Source: Ligula intestinalis
Taxonomy: Eukaryota > Platyhelminthes > Cestoda > Diphyllobothriidea > Diphyllobothriidae
NCBI GenBank assembly: GCA_036362985.1
Contig: JAYGXS010000004.1
Location: forward strand, 20,608,342-20,672,341
Direction of reading: 5' to 3'
DNA length: 64,000 bases
Shown: positions 1 to 11,290 of the stretch, piece by piece
Numbering within the stretch: position 1 is the stretch's first letter
How the letters are laid out: each line of letters starts with the position of its first letter
Translations under genes and position numbers: made by a program
Notes under the pieces: generated by a model
The model's input: only the letters and a program-made list of their open reading frames with translations
The model's database searches: none
Told to the model about the DNA's origin: nothing

Positions 1-194
1 TTGTCCGCGATGGTCTCCTCCGGTCTCATCTCCCTGATGGTTGATCACGAAGCCAGTCGGGCGGTGTAACAATGGTGAAAGACAGCCTCTGCTATTATAT
101 GATTTCTCCAATCACAAGAAGCGTTTCCCACCCTCATTCGTTCTCATCAACAGTCCTGTCTCATTTGCACTACAATCAATCCTCCTAACCAAAC

Positions 195-525
195 CCCTTA
201 ACTTTTTTGAAGCAGTTTTTTCTCCTACGTTTTGTTTTTTTTAAGCAGGGGTTCGCTGAACTCCGCCCCAGCTTAAATGGTAGGAGTTTTTTTTCACTGC
301 TTCCTGCTTAGTTCACCATGCGTTGACTACTATTTTAAAACGACGATATGTTGGTGAATCTGAATTTATCTACCAACACTACTAAACGCTCCCGCTGTCT
401 ATGTGGTTGTTTCATGGAGAGCAGCATTTATCAACTGTGTATTCATTTTTCCACAGCACTAAGTTAGCAATGACGAGGCCCTCCGGGCCTAAAATATAAA
501 ATTTATTTATTTATTTATTTACATA
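195..525 (+). mobile_element. LINE-B 3' UTR fragment
   Basis: Reverse-complement similarity to the 3' ends at 5520-6060 and 13130-13740: a T-rich GTAGGAGTTTTTT block, GCTGAACTCC, and an end with CTCCGGGCCTAAAATATAA followed by an (ATTT)n tract near 504-525. Only untranslated sequence is present. The first 195 bases of the window hold nothing recognised. Confidence 0.5.
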
Positions 526-1171
526 TCGGTCGAAGTTTCTTTTAAAGCTTTCCAGTTCTAGTGAAATCAGACCATCTGTGAGTAGGGTACTGCATCGTTA
601 AGGCACTCTTACAGAGAAAAATGGCCTTGCCCGCTGAATGCGTAGTTAAAATGGATGACTTCGGAGATTTTTTATGACAAGGAGACCATCTTGTTTATCG
701 TCAGTATCTTAAGGTTGGAAACGAAGAGAGGGCAGTAGAGGTCACGATATCCCCTTATAGCAATGTTATAGTACCAAGGGTTCTACTTGTTCTAGGTCAG
801 ACCAGAGGATCTAGGTGAATAGGCCTCTAGAGCCTTTGGTACTAGTCCGGCGTGCTTTCGTATATGGGCGGTATTCCGTGCGTTGACTGGGGGAAGCTAC
901 AAGCCATCATCTAAATCGATGGTCAAATTCACCCCTTCCCCCTAAATACGGCACCTGGGTCGATGTCTTGCTTTGACAACTTTTGTCGGCATATGCCTAG
1001 GGCGAAAGACCCCTGTTCAGATCAGACTAAATGCGTTCTTATAGGAGGGGGAGGTTGTAGGTGGGTAAGGGGCGACTTCGGGCATCAAGTGCACTCTGAG
1101 CAGGCTCGGCTAAGCCGAACATTTAGACGTAGTTTTTTACTTGCTGTCTGACTACCGGAACACTTCAATTG
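526..1171. other. No recognised feature
   Basis: About 650 bp between two LINE remnants. Short open frames only, no domain motifs, no clear repeats shared with the rest of the window. Confidence 0.4.
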
Positions 1172-1299
1172 TCACTTTAAGTCACTTTATTAAGGGAAGA
1201 AGGCTTTCGCCCTTGAGCTCCCTATTCATAACCAAAATCGCATGATATATCCACCGTAACAATAGTACATGATACAAATGTACAAATGTAGGCTTAACA

Positions 1300-4180
1300 T
1301 CAGCGATAAGTGTGAGCCAGTTGCAAGGAGCTGCTACTGACACTTTGTTCATTGTATCTGCCACAGTTTACCAGCAAATGAGAATCAAGTTTGTGTTTAA
1401 AACTGTCAACAGTATCTGAGAGGACCACATCTTCCAGGAGTCCGTTCCACGCTCCAATGACCCTCTGAGAGAAGGCGTTTCGTCGAACGTCGATACGGGC
1501 CGGTTTCCTCTGTAGTTTAAAAAGATGACCTCGCAGATGGTCAGTCCGAGCCAATTCGAAGAAATCATCAAATTCTAGGGCGCAGTCTTGGCCTCTAACA
1601 ATACGGTAGGTTTGTATGAGGTCCCCGCGGAGTTGCCTATAATTGAGAGGGAAAAGATAAAGTTTGGTCAGTCTGTCTTCATAAGGCAGATGACCAAGAT
1701 TCTTGACCATCTTCGTAGCCCTCGCCTGCACTCGTTCCAGGTGCAGGTAATCCTTCTTGAACCACGGACGCCAGGCCTGGACAGCATACTCCAAGTGGGA
1801 CTGAACAAACCCTCCGTAGATTTTCCTGAAGAGCTCCTTGTCAATGTTGACGAATCCCCGTCTAATCGCAAACAGTACCTGTGTCGCGCGTTTAGCTGCC
1901 TTTACACACTGAGTAGATGGTTTAAGTGAGGAATTTATAAAAACACCGAGATCCTTTTGTTCGTTCACATTTGAAAGCGGGTGCCCATCGAGGAGGTATT
2001 GGAAGGAATCGTTCTCCTCATCAGTCCTTCTAGTACGGAGTCTTAAAACCACACACTTACTAATGTTGAAGTTTAAAAGCCAGTGAGCAGACCAGCAGCT
2101 AAGTCGATTGAGACTCTCTTGAAGCGCTTTCCTATCGGCGTCAGACCTAATGGCTCTCCAGAGTTTGACGTCGTCGTCAAACATGATAGCGCTGCAACCC
2201 AGGTCGTTGACGTAGTCGTTGATATAGATAAGGAAGAGCAGTGGCCCTAAGACAGAGCCTTGGGGGACGCCACTCAAAACGGATGTAGGGTTTGACTTTG
2301 AGTCACCGATGCACACAGTTTGCGATCGCCCTGTGAGAAAATCTGTGATCCATGCCAGCAGGTTTCCTCTTATGCCAATTTCTGACAATTTATACTTTAG
2401 ACGCTTATGTGGGACGCTGTCGAATGCCTTTTTGAAGTCCATATAGATGACGTCAACCTAACCATCTTCATCAAGTGCGCAAGTCCACTGCTCAGTGGAG
2501 AGTAGAAGGCTGGAAAGGCAAGAATGGTTCTTTCTGAAGCCGTGTTGGAGCCCTGACAGTAGGTTGTTCTCCTCCAAGAACTCCATTTTCATCTTCTTAA
2601 TTATCGTTTCCATCACCTTACAGCAAATGCAAGTTAGGCTGACGGGCCGGTACTTGCTGACCTTCGTTCGGGCTCCGCCCTTGTATATCGGGTAAATATT
2701 TGCCATTTTCCATTCAGATGGCAGTTTTCCTAGTTCAAATGAAGAACGAAAGATATGTGCTAGGGGCTCTGAGAGTTCGCTTACCAATTCTTTCAAGAAC
2801 TTGGCTGGTATATTGTCTGGACCGGATGACTTTGCTTCTTTGAGGCTCTGCAGCTCCCTCTCAACTATAGATGTTGGAAATAGTAGCGAATGTAGTGCTG
2901 GACCGGCGTTTGCAACAGCACTGTTGGCATTATCAAAATGAAGCTCGGTTTCCCTAGTGAATACCGAGGCAAAGAACCGGCTACAGTACTCGGCTTTCTC
3001 GTCATTCTCAACGACTTCTCCGCCATCATCATTCTTAAGTACTGCCACAGGATCCTTGTTTTTTAATCTACTGTTAATATAGCGGAATAGAATTTTGGGC
3101 TTTTCTTCGGCCTGTTGGAGGATTCTTGATTAATAGTTTTTCAGGCCTGGCAAATTGATTTTTTACTGCATTTCTTTGGCGTCGGAATTCCTCGAGGTGT
3201 ACTGGCGACCCAGTTTTCCTGAATAGCTTCCGTTGCCTATTCTTCTTCTTCAGTTGCCTGTTAAGGTCTCTCGTCAACCAGGCAGGACGACTAGTCATCT
3301 TGTGTACCTTCACCGGACAAAAGTGCTTAATCAGATCTAATGCAACCCTCTTGAGTGATCTTTAATCCTCCTCCGGATCCCCCTTGAGTAGGCAGTCCCA
3401 ATTCACGGTCGATAGTACATTCTTCATTGAATTGAAATCTGCCTTCCATATGTTTGGCTGGTCCTCCGTTTTCCTCAGCCGTTGAGTATGGAGTGAGTAA
3501 TCCTACATTAGCTTCGTATGATCACTCTTACCGAGCGGAGCACTTGAATGCACTTCATCTATGTAGGACGAATCCTTCGTGAAAATGAGATCCAAGCAAG
3601 TAGCCCGCTGGTTTTCTCGAAATCTGTTTATGCCCTTAATGTTCTGCACTAGAGACAGGTCAAGCGTGAGATCCATTAATTTTGAACTAAAGGAAGTTGA
3701 CGCCGCCTCAACTGTCAGGTTGTTCCATTCAATTGCAGGGGCGTTGAAGCCACCAACGATGAGAACCTCCTGGTGGCTAGCAGCTTCTTTCACCAGACCA
3801 AGGAGTGAGTCGTCGGCTCCGCTCAGAATGTTTGGTGGCCGGTAAACGGCCAGGAATTCAAGGTTCTGTGAATTCACCTTCTTGATCTTTAACCAGACGG
3901 ACTCATACTCCAGGGCTAGAGTGTGTTCTCTTTCTACAACAGAGATTTGATTTCTGACATACACGACAACCCCACCTCCTTGTCGGTTTTGGCGGTCTTT
4001 GCGGAAAAGCTGGTATGCTGGAATTGAAATCTCTGAATCCGCGATTTATGCTTTTAGCCATGTTTCCGTTATGGCAACTACATAAGGTTTCCGCTCCGAA
4101 AGTACTGCCTTGAGATCATCAATTTTTGAGGTAAGACATTGGGCATTAGTGTAAAGAAAGCTCAATTTAGACTTATTCAC
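1300..4180 (-). pseudogene. LINE-A copy 1 ORF2 (endonuclease and reverse transcriptase)
   Basis: Several frames on the - strand: 4180-4046 (FLYTNAQ..ITETWLK), 3964-3503 (RPPNILSG..DLIFTKDSS..GKSDH), 3313-3074, 3048-2458 (SSGPDNIPAKFLKEL, LQHGFRKNHSC) and 2442-1300 (DFKKAFDSVPHKRL, GVPQGSVLGPLLF, WNGLLEDVV). The order endonuclease-RT-C-terminal domain is that of CR1/Jockey ORF2. Stops and frameshifts split it, so it is not functional. Confidence 0.85.
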
Positions 4181-4475
4181 CACTTTATGCAGGCGGTTGC
4201 CTCTTGCGTGAGATTGCATGCAGGGAGCTGTCGGTGCTGATGGAGACGGACTGTTTTCCATCCCGACTAGGCTGTTAGTGTTATCGGCTTTCTCCAGAGA
4301 AGTGACCTCGGGACATGGACGATCTCCCCGTTCAGAATTCAAAGATTGCTCTCGCCGAGTTCGCATCACCTGTGGTGTTCTACTTTTAGCAATCTCCATT
4401 TCTCCCGCTCCGCGGGGGAAAAATCCCGCTGAGAAAAAACCGTCGGGTGTGAGTATCTTAGCATTGGTTTCCTGC

Positions 4476-5018
4476 TTAAAATAGCTGGACCTCAGCCTCA
4501 CTCTTCAGAGCAACCTTCAACGGTCTTGGTTGGCGTTGTTCATCTTTTGAGTCTGTTATACGGCCCATTCGGAATGCCTTTAGAACTTGGACTTTCTCCT
4601 TACCCTTTAGGAGAAATTTCAGATATTCTTTAAATAACTTCCTGTCCTCTTCTAATCTTGATTTCGGGGTATCGGAAGTACATTCTGTCATGCCTTTTAT
4701 GACTATGCAGTTTATACGAGTGGTACTCACCTTCCGACTGTCGTCCCCTTCTGCTTCTCTAGGGTTTGTTAGGACATATTCGCTTCGAGGTTCAGCGCTC
4801 CTATTCGTTTTGGCCTGCGAAGGTGCCCTTTTTGGTTGGCTCGTGTTCAATCTCGGCCAACTTATCTCAGCACTTGGGCTTGGTCGGCCTTTTTTGGGAG
4901 CCCGAGAGCGCTTCTTCGTTCTCTTGGAAGCCAGTGGGTTGACCATTTCCCCTGTCCATGGCAGACTACCAACTCCCTCAAGCACCCTGGCTGCCGGATC
5001 ATTTTTGTGCGTAGACAC
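4476..5018 (-). pseudogene. LINE-A copy 1 ORF1-like protein
   Basis: Lys/Arg- and Ser/Pro-rich N-terminus (KKRSRAPKKGRPSPS), then INCIVIKGM and RPLKVALKSEAEVQL, resembling the nucleic-acid-binding ORF1 domain of CR1/Jockey elements, where a short conserved strand precedes 'RPLKV'. Copy 2 has the matching segment at 60474-59692. The endpoint is uncertain. Confidence 0.6.
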
Positions 5019-5296
5019 TTCGGCGAGGGCTTTTTGTTTCTCCGTACGTTAGGTTTCTTCGCTCAAGTTCACGCATTGGGGGTTTCTCCTCACGAGGGAG
5101 AAATAGAAAAAAAATGTCAGCTCCTCCATCTTAACTCTAAGACTATTAACTACCTTCTCAAGGTTTGTAAATTTGTTCAAAAGGGTAAAATATGATACGG
5201 AGGCTTTTAGTTCGCTTGGCAGGAGGAGATTTTAAAGAACTTCTAGATCGAGTTTCCGTAGTTAGTAAGGGAATTTGGAAACCATCGGAGCATCCT

Positions 5297-5366
5297 GTGA
5301 TGGCGAAGTGAGGTCGGCGTTCGACTTCTACGCAGGGGATCCAGGGTTCGAATCCGATTGGTGGCG
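5297..5366 (+). repeat. tRNA-like unit in LINE-A 5' region (copy 1)
   Basis: TGGCGAAGTGAGGTCGGCG resembles an A box and GGTTCGAATCC (5345-5355) is a perfect B box. The anticodon arm does not fold canonically, so a working tRNA is unlikely. It lies antisense to the LINE. The same unit is at 60848-60922, next to the other family A copy. Confidence 0.6.
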
Positions 5367-5519
5367 TAACTTTTTTTCCTTGTTGCGATGATGTCGGGAT
5401 TTCGAATGCAGGCACTGGCGAACATTCCTTCCCTTCTTCCACGCCATCGAGCAAGCATTAACGGTTTTTGACGAAGACTGTTTCTTGAAAATTTTCGGTA
5501 CCTTCATAAGGCAACATGA

Positions 5520-6086
5520 ATAAATTGTATATTTAAGGCCCAAGGAACCCTTTCATTACAAACTTAGTGCCATCATGAAAATAAGGAAAACAAATATTTC
5601 AGATTTACAACGAACTCTTAAAAAATAATTAGCTGGGCAGTAAAAAACTCCTAAATCGGTGGATGAGTTCAGCGAGCCACCGATTTACAAAAAAAATGTA
5701 GGAGAAAAAATTGTCTTAATAGGTAGCTTGGTGCAGTTAGATGTGATCCTATTGTTGAGGGTTCGGGACGCTTATTGTCATGGGAAAAATAATATAGCGG
5801 TGAGGTAAGAAGGGGTTATCCGGGACAACAGGAGAGGACAGTGGAATTCAAGGCAACATCACCGAGGTGCGACCCATCATACTTCAAAGTCTACCGATAA
5901 GTTAGCAGCCAAGCAATAACCATCAATAGCGACCTCCAAGATCACCTTATCCTGGGAACAGCTTCAACTGCCAGGAGGATCCTTTTCAAAATCTAAAAAT
6001 TGCGTGTTTGGAAAGGAAACAGACAGTAACGAATTTATTTCCTCCAAATTTAAATGCTTACGTAACTTGCCTTTGAATACGCGATT
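5520..6086 (-). mobile_element. LINE-B 3' UTR fragment
   Basis: Matches 13130-13740 at the 3' end of the LINE-B copy: TTGTATATTTAAGGCCCAAGG, AAAAAACTCC..CGGTGGATGAG, GGGTTCGGGACG.TTAT, GGGACAACAGGAGA and TAAATGCTTA. No coding sequence of LINE-B remains here. At about 6087 it abuts a LINE fragment of the opposite orientation. Confidence 0.65.
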
Positions 6087-6660
6087 CAAGCCTGGAGACC
6101 GTGGATGCGGCAGGATTATAACGTACTTGAGAGGGTGCAGCGGCGGGCCACAAAATTAGTAAGAGGCCAAGGTTCACTACCATATGAGATCCGCCTAAAT
6201 AATCTTAATCTCTATCCTCCGAGTTAAAGAGAGTTACGCGGAGATTTGATGCAAACCTTCCGTATTGTGCGTAGCTTGGACTGCGCTCTCATGTGTGACG
6301 ATTTCTTCCGACTCGCCGCTACAACTAATCTCCGGGGACATCCCTTCAAACTCTATGTGTCCCAAGGGAGATTGGACGTGAGGAATTATTTTTCTCTAAT
6401 CGGGTCGTGGACCCCTGGAATACTCTTCCCGAGGCGATTGTTATGTCCCAATCTGTGGAGACTTTCAAACACCGACTTCATATACACATGCTGCAGCAAA
6501 ACGGGAACTATGTGACAAATAAGCCTCGAAACACCACTGCACCATGTGATGGTCTATATTTTCCTAACTGAAAACTTGTTAAAATTGTTTATAAATCTTG
6601 AGATTCCGCTGTGATAAATAGGGATTTCAAAGGCGCAAGCCTATTTTTCCCTCAAATATA
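6087..6660 (+). mobile_element. CR1-like LINE ORF2 C-terminal fragment
   Basis: The + strand encodes QAWRPWMRQDYNVLERVQRR, ATKLV, SLPYEIRL and ELRGDLMQTFRIVR, homologous to the C-terminus of family A ORF2 but clearly diverged, with a stop near 6226. It ends in (CTGA)n-like sequence at about 6659-6674, typical of a CR1 microsatellite tail. Confidence 0.7.
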
Positions 6661-7650
6661 CTGACTGACTGACCCTTATTACCTGTCAATGTATAGAGTT
6701 CATGACTGCGTTTACTGTCTTAAGTAACCATTTTGCGGTCCATGCAAGCCATTTTTCACATTTCACATGCTCGCATCACCTGCACCTGTTTCACAGAGCC
6801 ACAGTTTACCTTTACAAGACTAGTGCTGGCGCCACGAGCGACCACCTTCAAGGCATCAGCCTTTCCACTGCCTTCGGCAATCCTTTCTTCTTGAAGTTAT
6901 ACTGACTTTTCAGTTGTGCCTACCGCCATATGCGCGTCATTCTGCTGGCAATTCATCACTCTTTGCACATACACTCTATGCCCAACCATGGCTGCCTCAG
7001 CTTCCGCCAACTACGATTGCAGCTTCCGGGCTTAGCACCGGTCTTTGTGTGTTCTTACTGCCGCGGTCCCTGACACTTTCGACAAGCCCCATTGCGTGAA
7101 TCACAATGCCAACAGGTCTGCACGCCACTGTTCAGGGACCACCAGGTTTCCTGGATCATCCGGCCTTTCCGTGACATTATTGAAATCGCCGTCTATGCTT
7201 TGCCCGAGTGTCCTTCGTCCACGCGTTCAAGAACACAGCCCACGCTCTACGTAGGGCTATGTCTACGGCTGCGACCGCTTGGAATACTAACACTACCCCT
7301 CCCGGGGCTTCAGCTGTCCAGCGAACCCCCTGTCCATTCTCTTTCTATCTATATACTTATAGTAGGTAAACATAAATAGTTAGAAGGACTAATAAATTTC
7401 ATTAAATGTAACATAGAAAAACACCAATATGTTGAATTCGTTAAAGTTCAGTCATGGTGGTGTTCCTACAGGAAATTTGTGTCGTGAATTTACCTCCAGT
7501 CGTTAGAATGTGATAATCGACATATCGATTACGGTCTATTGGCATACGTGCACGAAAGAAAAAGCGTAATATGGATAAAATTGGTATACAAGTATTACTG
7601 TTCAAATGTATTTTTTTCTGAAACCTCACAATTTGCTTTTGGACTAGACA
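6661..7650. other. No recognised feature
   Basis: Open frames of 60-95 codons at 6702-7379 on the + strand show no domain motif and overlap one another in different frames. The region is C- and T-rich around 6950-7330. I see no link to other repeats in the window. Confidence 0.35.
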
Positions 7651-7654
7651 ACAC

Positions 7655-8062
7655 TATTTGATCCCTTTCGTCGAAGGCAGTTGCGGACCATCATAGAGGT
7701 GAGCTTAAAACATTTTCCAGTTGTGCCGATAAGATCGTTTGTCGGCATTTCAGCGCCAAGAAATTTCAGCATTGACGTTATTAATTAAAAAGAACAAGAA
7801 AGTTTTGCCTAAACTAACACTATACAAACTGCGACCGTTTAACCTATCGTGGTTCACACAGTCGCTTTGGTTTCAGAACATAGGAGCCACAGGAGCACAC
7901 CTGCTATGCCAACCGACCAACATCTAGTAACGATTGGAGGACGAAACTCTAAACTACAGCTACCTTTCTATGTTATTAAGGCGCTGCTCATGCTTATTGT
8001 TATGGTCTGCTGCGAGTTGCTGCCACACGGACTTTGGCTGCTGCAGCAGACCCAGTAATTTG
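7655..8062 (+). repeat. Interspersed repeat, copy 1
   Basis: About 400 bp present again in reverse orientation at about 18195-18605. Shared blocks include GGACCATCATAGA, TCGTTTGTCGGCATTTCAGC, ACAGTCGCTTTGG, AGGAGCACACCTGCTATG and GTCTGCTGCGAG.TGCTGC. No coding potential is recognised. It may be a nonautonomous element or the edge of a larger inverted segment. Confidence 0.6.
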
Positions 8063-8215
8063 GGATGCAATTAACAAACAGATGTTTTGATTCCATAGAG
8101 TGCTCCTGTTTGACTGGCTTCTAGTTTTTCTAGTTTTTTCCGCAATATTTGAATTAACACAGTGAGATAAGTATTAAAGCACCTTAATTAAACCTTTCTT
8201 AAATCTGCAATTTAT

Positions 8216-8500
8216 TTACGTCTCAAGGATTGTGCCTACTGTGGACCAACTTTGGAGTGCCAGTCTAGCCATTTTGTCGTTGGATCGGCCGATTACTTTC
8301 GCGTTTCTGAACGCGGAACTGCGCTCTTCTTGCTTTATTTGGCCACACACCAGTGAAAACGCATCCTTGCAGTTGACTGCCAGCTGGCGTTCGTGTAGTC
8401 TTGTACAAAACCATCTACCCATTTCACCCAAATACCTAGCAGGTCAATTTTGGCAGGGTATGCTGTAGACTACCGCTGATTGTCCCGTTGTTGGCAGCGG
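8216..8500 (-). pseudogene. PLE 1 GIY-YIG endonuclease domain
   Basis: VVYSIPCQN (the GIY-equivalent strand), then in a shifted frame ARYLGEMGRWFCTRLHERQL (the YIG..R.hxxH motif), and C-terminal KVIGRSNDKMARLALQSW. A frameshift near 8450 separates the two parts. Confidence 0.75.
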
Positions 8501-8570
8501 GTCTTTGGGTCGAATTACCTGTGGTCGGATAGTCGAATCCGGTTTATGGGCAATCCCAATTCCAAAAGGA

Positions 8571-9149
8571 TTAATGATTCGCGTTGTCGTCTCCGAAACA
8601 TTTTTGGCACGGGGGATCGCGAACCAAAACTGTGGTTTTTTTGTCGTTAGGTCGCTCGCGAATGGGCCTCCGTTGGCATTCACATAGGAACGACCATGGA
8701 TGACCATTAGCTGTGAACAGTGAGTGTGAATATTTTGCCTCCTCCTTTCTCCCGTCCTTGTCGCTACAGTGTGTTTGAATCAGTTGGAATAGAGCTCTGA
8801 CACAACTGCGTTTGTGACTAATGGGGTGTATACTTCCAAATTGTAGGATGCGTCTGGTATTTGTTGAAATGCGGTATACCGTAGTTCGTGCCCTCACCTC
8901 GGATGTTCTCGTAACCTGCACATCCAGGAGGGGCAAATGGCTGCTGCCTTCTTCTTCCATCGTAAATTGGATGTCGAGAAATATGGAGTTCAGTAAGATC
9001 TTAAAGTCCTGGACATCGTTCCTTTTGATTTTGACAAATGTGTCGTAAACGTACCTGGCCCAGAATTTTGGACAGTCCGATCGGAAGACCAGTCGTTCGA
9101 GCCTCTGCAGGACCGCCTCGGCAATTAACACAGACAGGGGTGAGCCCAT
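8571..9149 (-). pseudogene. PLE 1 reverse transcriptase core
   Basis: 192-codon frame starting MGSPLSVLIAEAVLQRLERL, then ARYVYDTFVKIKR (motif C equivalent with Asp to Tyr), LNSIFLDIQFTMEEE, HLPLLDVQVTR and TVYRISTNT. This residue order is specific to PLE reverse transcriptases. The 3' end runs into GIY-YIG sequence in another frame. Confidence 0.8.
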
Positions 9150-9885
9150 CGGTGTTCCCTTTTTTTGCTCGTAGACTCGATCGTCGAAGGTGAAGGATGT
9201 CCTGAGGTATAATTACAAGAGTTCTATCACGTGCTTCAGTTTGATTTGTTGATCGTCTTCCTCGTACATTTCCTGCGGAAGTTTATCGATAGTGCTTACG
9301 GTGAGGCCGTTTGGAATGGAGAAGAGCCATGACACCACGTCATACGACATCATTACCCCACCTGAATCCATTTCTAGATGTCTGACGTCCCCCAGAAACT
9401 CTTATGCCGACTTCACTGTGTATTAGGAGTCTTTGGTGAGAAAACAAAACCGTTGGTAGAGCCATTTAGATAGTATAAATTTCAAAAGCCACGTAATGAG
9501 ACAACGGGACGAAGGGGCATCTCTGGTTTATGCACTTTTGGCAGACCGTATAAACGCGCCATCACGGCATCTAAGACTCTTGTAGTCAGTGCATCCGTTC
9601 TTTTGAGGGATCCTGCCTTCTTCAGCTTGTCAATCGCCTGGTTGACGATGTTCACATAATTTTTAACTCTTAGCCCCCGAAAGCTGGATGGCATCTTCGT
9701 CTCCCAGCAAATTTTGTTGATTCGTCGTGCACTCAGTCTTATCCATGACCATCGTCGAGCGTCCCTAGTTGGCCGGCAAGGTAACGATATCTTTCATTCT
9801 TCGGATTTGCATAAGCTCCCGACTGTCTGAGGTTTGTGGCGAAGGAGAAGAAAATTCGATTCCCAGGTAGTAGATCAGAAGAAAG

Positions 9886-10130
9886 GGGGGCGTTCACCGG
9901 GAGAGGTTTATTACAAGTCTGGCATTTCGGGTAGTAGTCTCGTCTACCCATCTTCAGAGAATGGATACCCTGGCTCAAAATTCTTGTCTGTATGCCGTCC
10001 TTTCTTGCGTGTGCCCGTTCGACCAATCACGTTTGGGCCACTCTGTGTGTCTCTGGCCGCGTCCTCGGCCTCCCTGTCATTCAGTCTCCTGCCTGTCACC
10101 GTGTCGTCCTTTGTGACCCTTTGTTGTTTT
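9886..10130 (-). repeat. PLE terminal-repeat arm (left arm of a large palindrome)
   Basis: About 245 bp that recurs, inverted, at 10440-10690 with few differences. On the - strand it contains CTCTGAAGATGGGTAG..CTACCCGAAATGCCAGAC, the arrangement of a PLE hammerhead ribozyme (CUGANGA, stem II, GAAA), but the cleavage triplet reads GCC rather than NUH. The outer end is CCCCCCTTTCTTCTGA, joined to PLE coding DNA. Confidence 0.7.
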
Positions 10131-10439
10131 AAGGACCTTTCTATCCGGGGACGGACGCGACATTCAACAACGGGGGCCAGGAACAAGTCCGGGCGTGACG
10201 GGAGACGATAGACTGAACGCTCAGGAGGCCGACACCGACACACTTGAAGTTAGCACGCGGGAAGCCAACATTACGGCCGGCGTGAGCAGGCCGGAAACCA
10301 TTCGAGACACCATGTTAGGCGATGGAATGAACACACAGGGGGCCGACACCAGTGCCAGCTGCATTATTACGCGATCAGCTGCCGCCGCCGCCGCCGCTGC
10401 CACTGCCGCGGCTGACATGCTTATCCCGAGCACCAGTCA
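10131..10439 (+). other. GC-rich spacer of the PLE palindrome
   Basis: Separates the two inverted arms. It contains a (GCC)n run at 10379-10400 that reads as polyalanine in a 140-codon frame (10195-10617). That frame continues into the right arm, so it is a by-product of repeat structure rather than a host gene. Asp/Thr/Gly-rich low-complexity codons resemble PLE 3' tails. Confidence 0.45.
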
Positions 10440-10690
10440 TGGGGTCACAAAGGACAACACGGTGACAGGCAGGAGACTGAATGACAGGGAAGCCGAGGAC
10501 GCGGCCAGAGACACACAGAGGGGCTCAAACGTGATTGGTCGAACGGGTACACGCAAGAAAGGACGGCATAAAGATGAGAATTTTGAGCCAGGGTATCCAT
10601 TCTCTGAAGATGGGTAGACGAGACCACTACCCAAAACGCCAGACTTGTAATAAACCTCTCTCGGTGAACGCCCCCCTTTCTTCTGAAGGA
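10440..10690 (+). repeat. PLE terminal-repeat arm (right arm of the palindrome)
   Basis: Inverted partner of 9886-10130. The hammerhead-like core here is CTCTGAAGATGGGTAG..CACTACCCAAAACGCCAGAC, further degraded (CAAAA for CGAAA). The arm ends CCCCCCTTTCTTCTGA, abutting PLE N-terminal coding sequence at about 10690. Confidence 0.7.
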
Positions 10691-11290
10691 GAAGAGTCTA
10701 CACCTGCTTCCGCATGGCATTTTTACTCTCTTCCTTTGCGTCACACCTCTGGAGAGCTGAGTCGAAGGATCCGATAAAGTCTTTTGGGCGAACATCCCTG
10801 GTGTTGAACTTAGTATTGCAGGACAAAACGACCAGCTGTCGTTGCGTGAGAAGACGTTAGGAGAGTTTATGGACCAGAGCACCATCGGTAGAATAATGAC
10901 TTGGAGGGCTTATTTTTGCGAATTTTTGAAGTAATTGATTGTCACATAGCCAGCGGGGACACTGCGTGTTGCCGATTATTGTCGCTCCTGGGGCTTGCTA
11001 CTCGTGTGCGGTTACAATCGATCGGCAAGTTGAAGAAAGCTGTTGGATCTCTCGTTGGTATATACGGATGCGCAAGTGGCAGTCTTGAATCAATACCCTG
11101 ATCATCTTCTGTAATTCTGCCATGGCCCATTGGCAGAGGTCAGTTTTGACCGGCAGACTATAACGTAGACATTTCGGCAAAACGATATCATCGAGGCAAC
11201 GTTGCAGGAACTTCAGCTGAGCGTAGGTGGATGATTGTCTCTCATCTGCGTGCTGGACGGACGGCTGAGCGCCCATACTATGAATTAACA
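10691..11290 (-). pseudogene. PLE N-terminal region
   Basis: On the - strand: KFLQRCLDDIVLPKCLRYSL (11236-11160), then a helical IRIYQREIQQL, and in other frames LSCNTKFNTRDVRP, DFIGSFDSALQRC and NAMRKQV, ending TLLLQ at 10690. This is the region preceding the RT in PLE proteins. A longer 181-codon frame (11543-10998) covers part of it, but its upstream half is not recognised. It is frameshifted and interrupted by the palindrome at 9886-10690. Confidence 0.6.

Larger units (their letters stand above)
1172..5460 (-). mobile_element. CR1/Jockey-like LINE, family A, copy 1 (near full length, inactive)
   Basis: Non-LTR retrotransposon in - orientation. The 3' end on the - strand finishes with a short AAGTGACTT-type tandem. 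Reading 5' to 3': a 5' leader with an antisense tRNA-like unit (about 5297-5366), an ORF1-like basic protein, an apurinic-type endonuclease, reverse transcriptase (RT) and a C-terminal region with ARATKMV..LPYEDRL. It is closely similar to 56717-60990. Inactivating changes seen: a TAA after the endonuclease motif ETWLK, GDFNAP altered to GGFNAP, a TAG just before YMDFKKAFD, and the YADD box changed to FDDD. Confidence 0.88.
8216..9885 (-). mobile_element. Penelope-like element 1: reverse transcriptase and GIY-YIG endonuclease part
   Basis: Penelope-like elements (PLEs) carry a telomerase-like RT and often a GIY-YIG nuclease. On the - strand: MVMDKTE near 9750, VMARLYGLPKVHK at about 9550, MMSYDV..SIPNGL near 9330, GTPMGSPLSVLIAE near 9145, RYVYDTF near 9050 (canonical RYVDDTF, so the catalytic Asp is lost), LPLLDV near 8930, then YSIPCQN, YLGEMGRW, TRLHER and GRSNDKMARLALQSW at 8480-8260, which is the GIY-YIG domain. 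Frameshifts break the frame. Confidence 0.85.

Noticed and set aside
6702..7379. Cluster of overlapping + strand frames
   Set aside because: Different frames, no motifs, no splice-compatible chain found.
10195..10617. 140-codon + strand frame with a polyalanine run
   Set aside because: It crosses from the palindrome spacer into the inverted PLE arm; the Ala run is a GCC microsatellite and the rest is terminal-repeat sequence.
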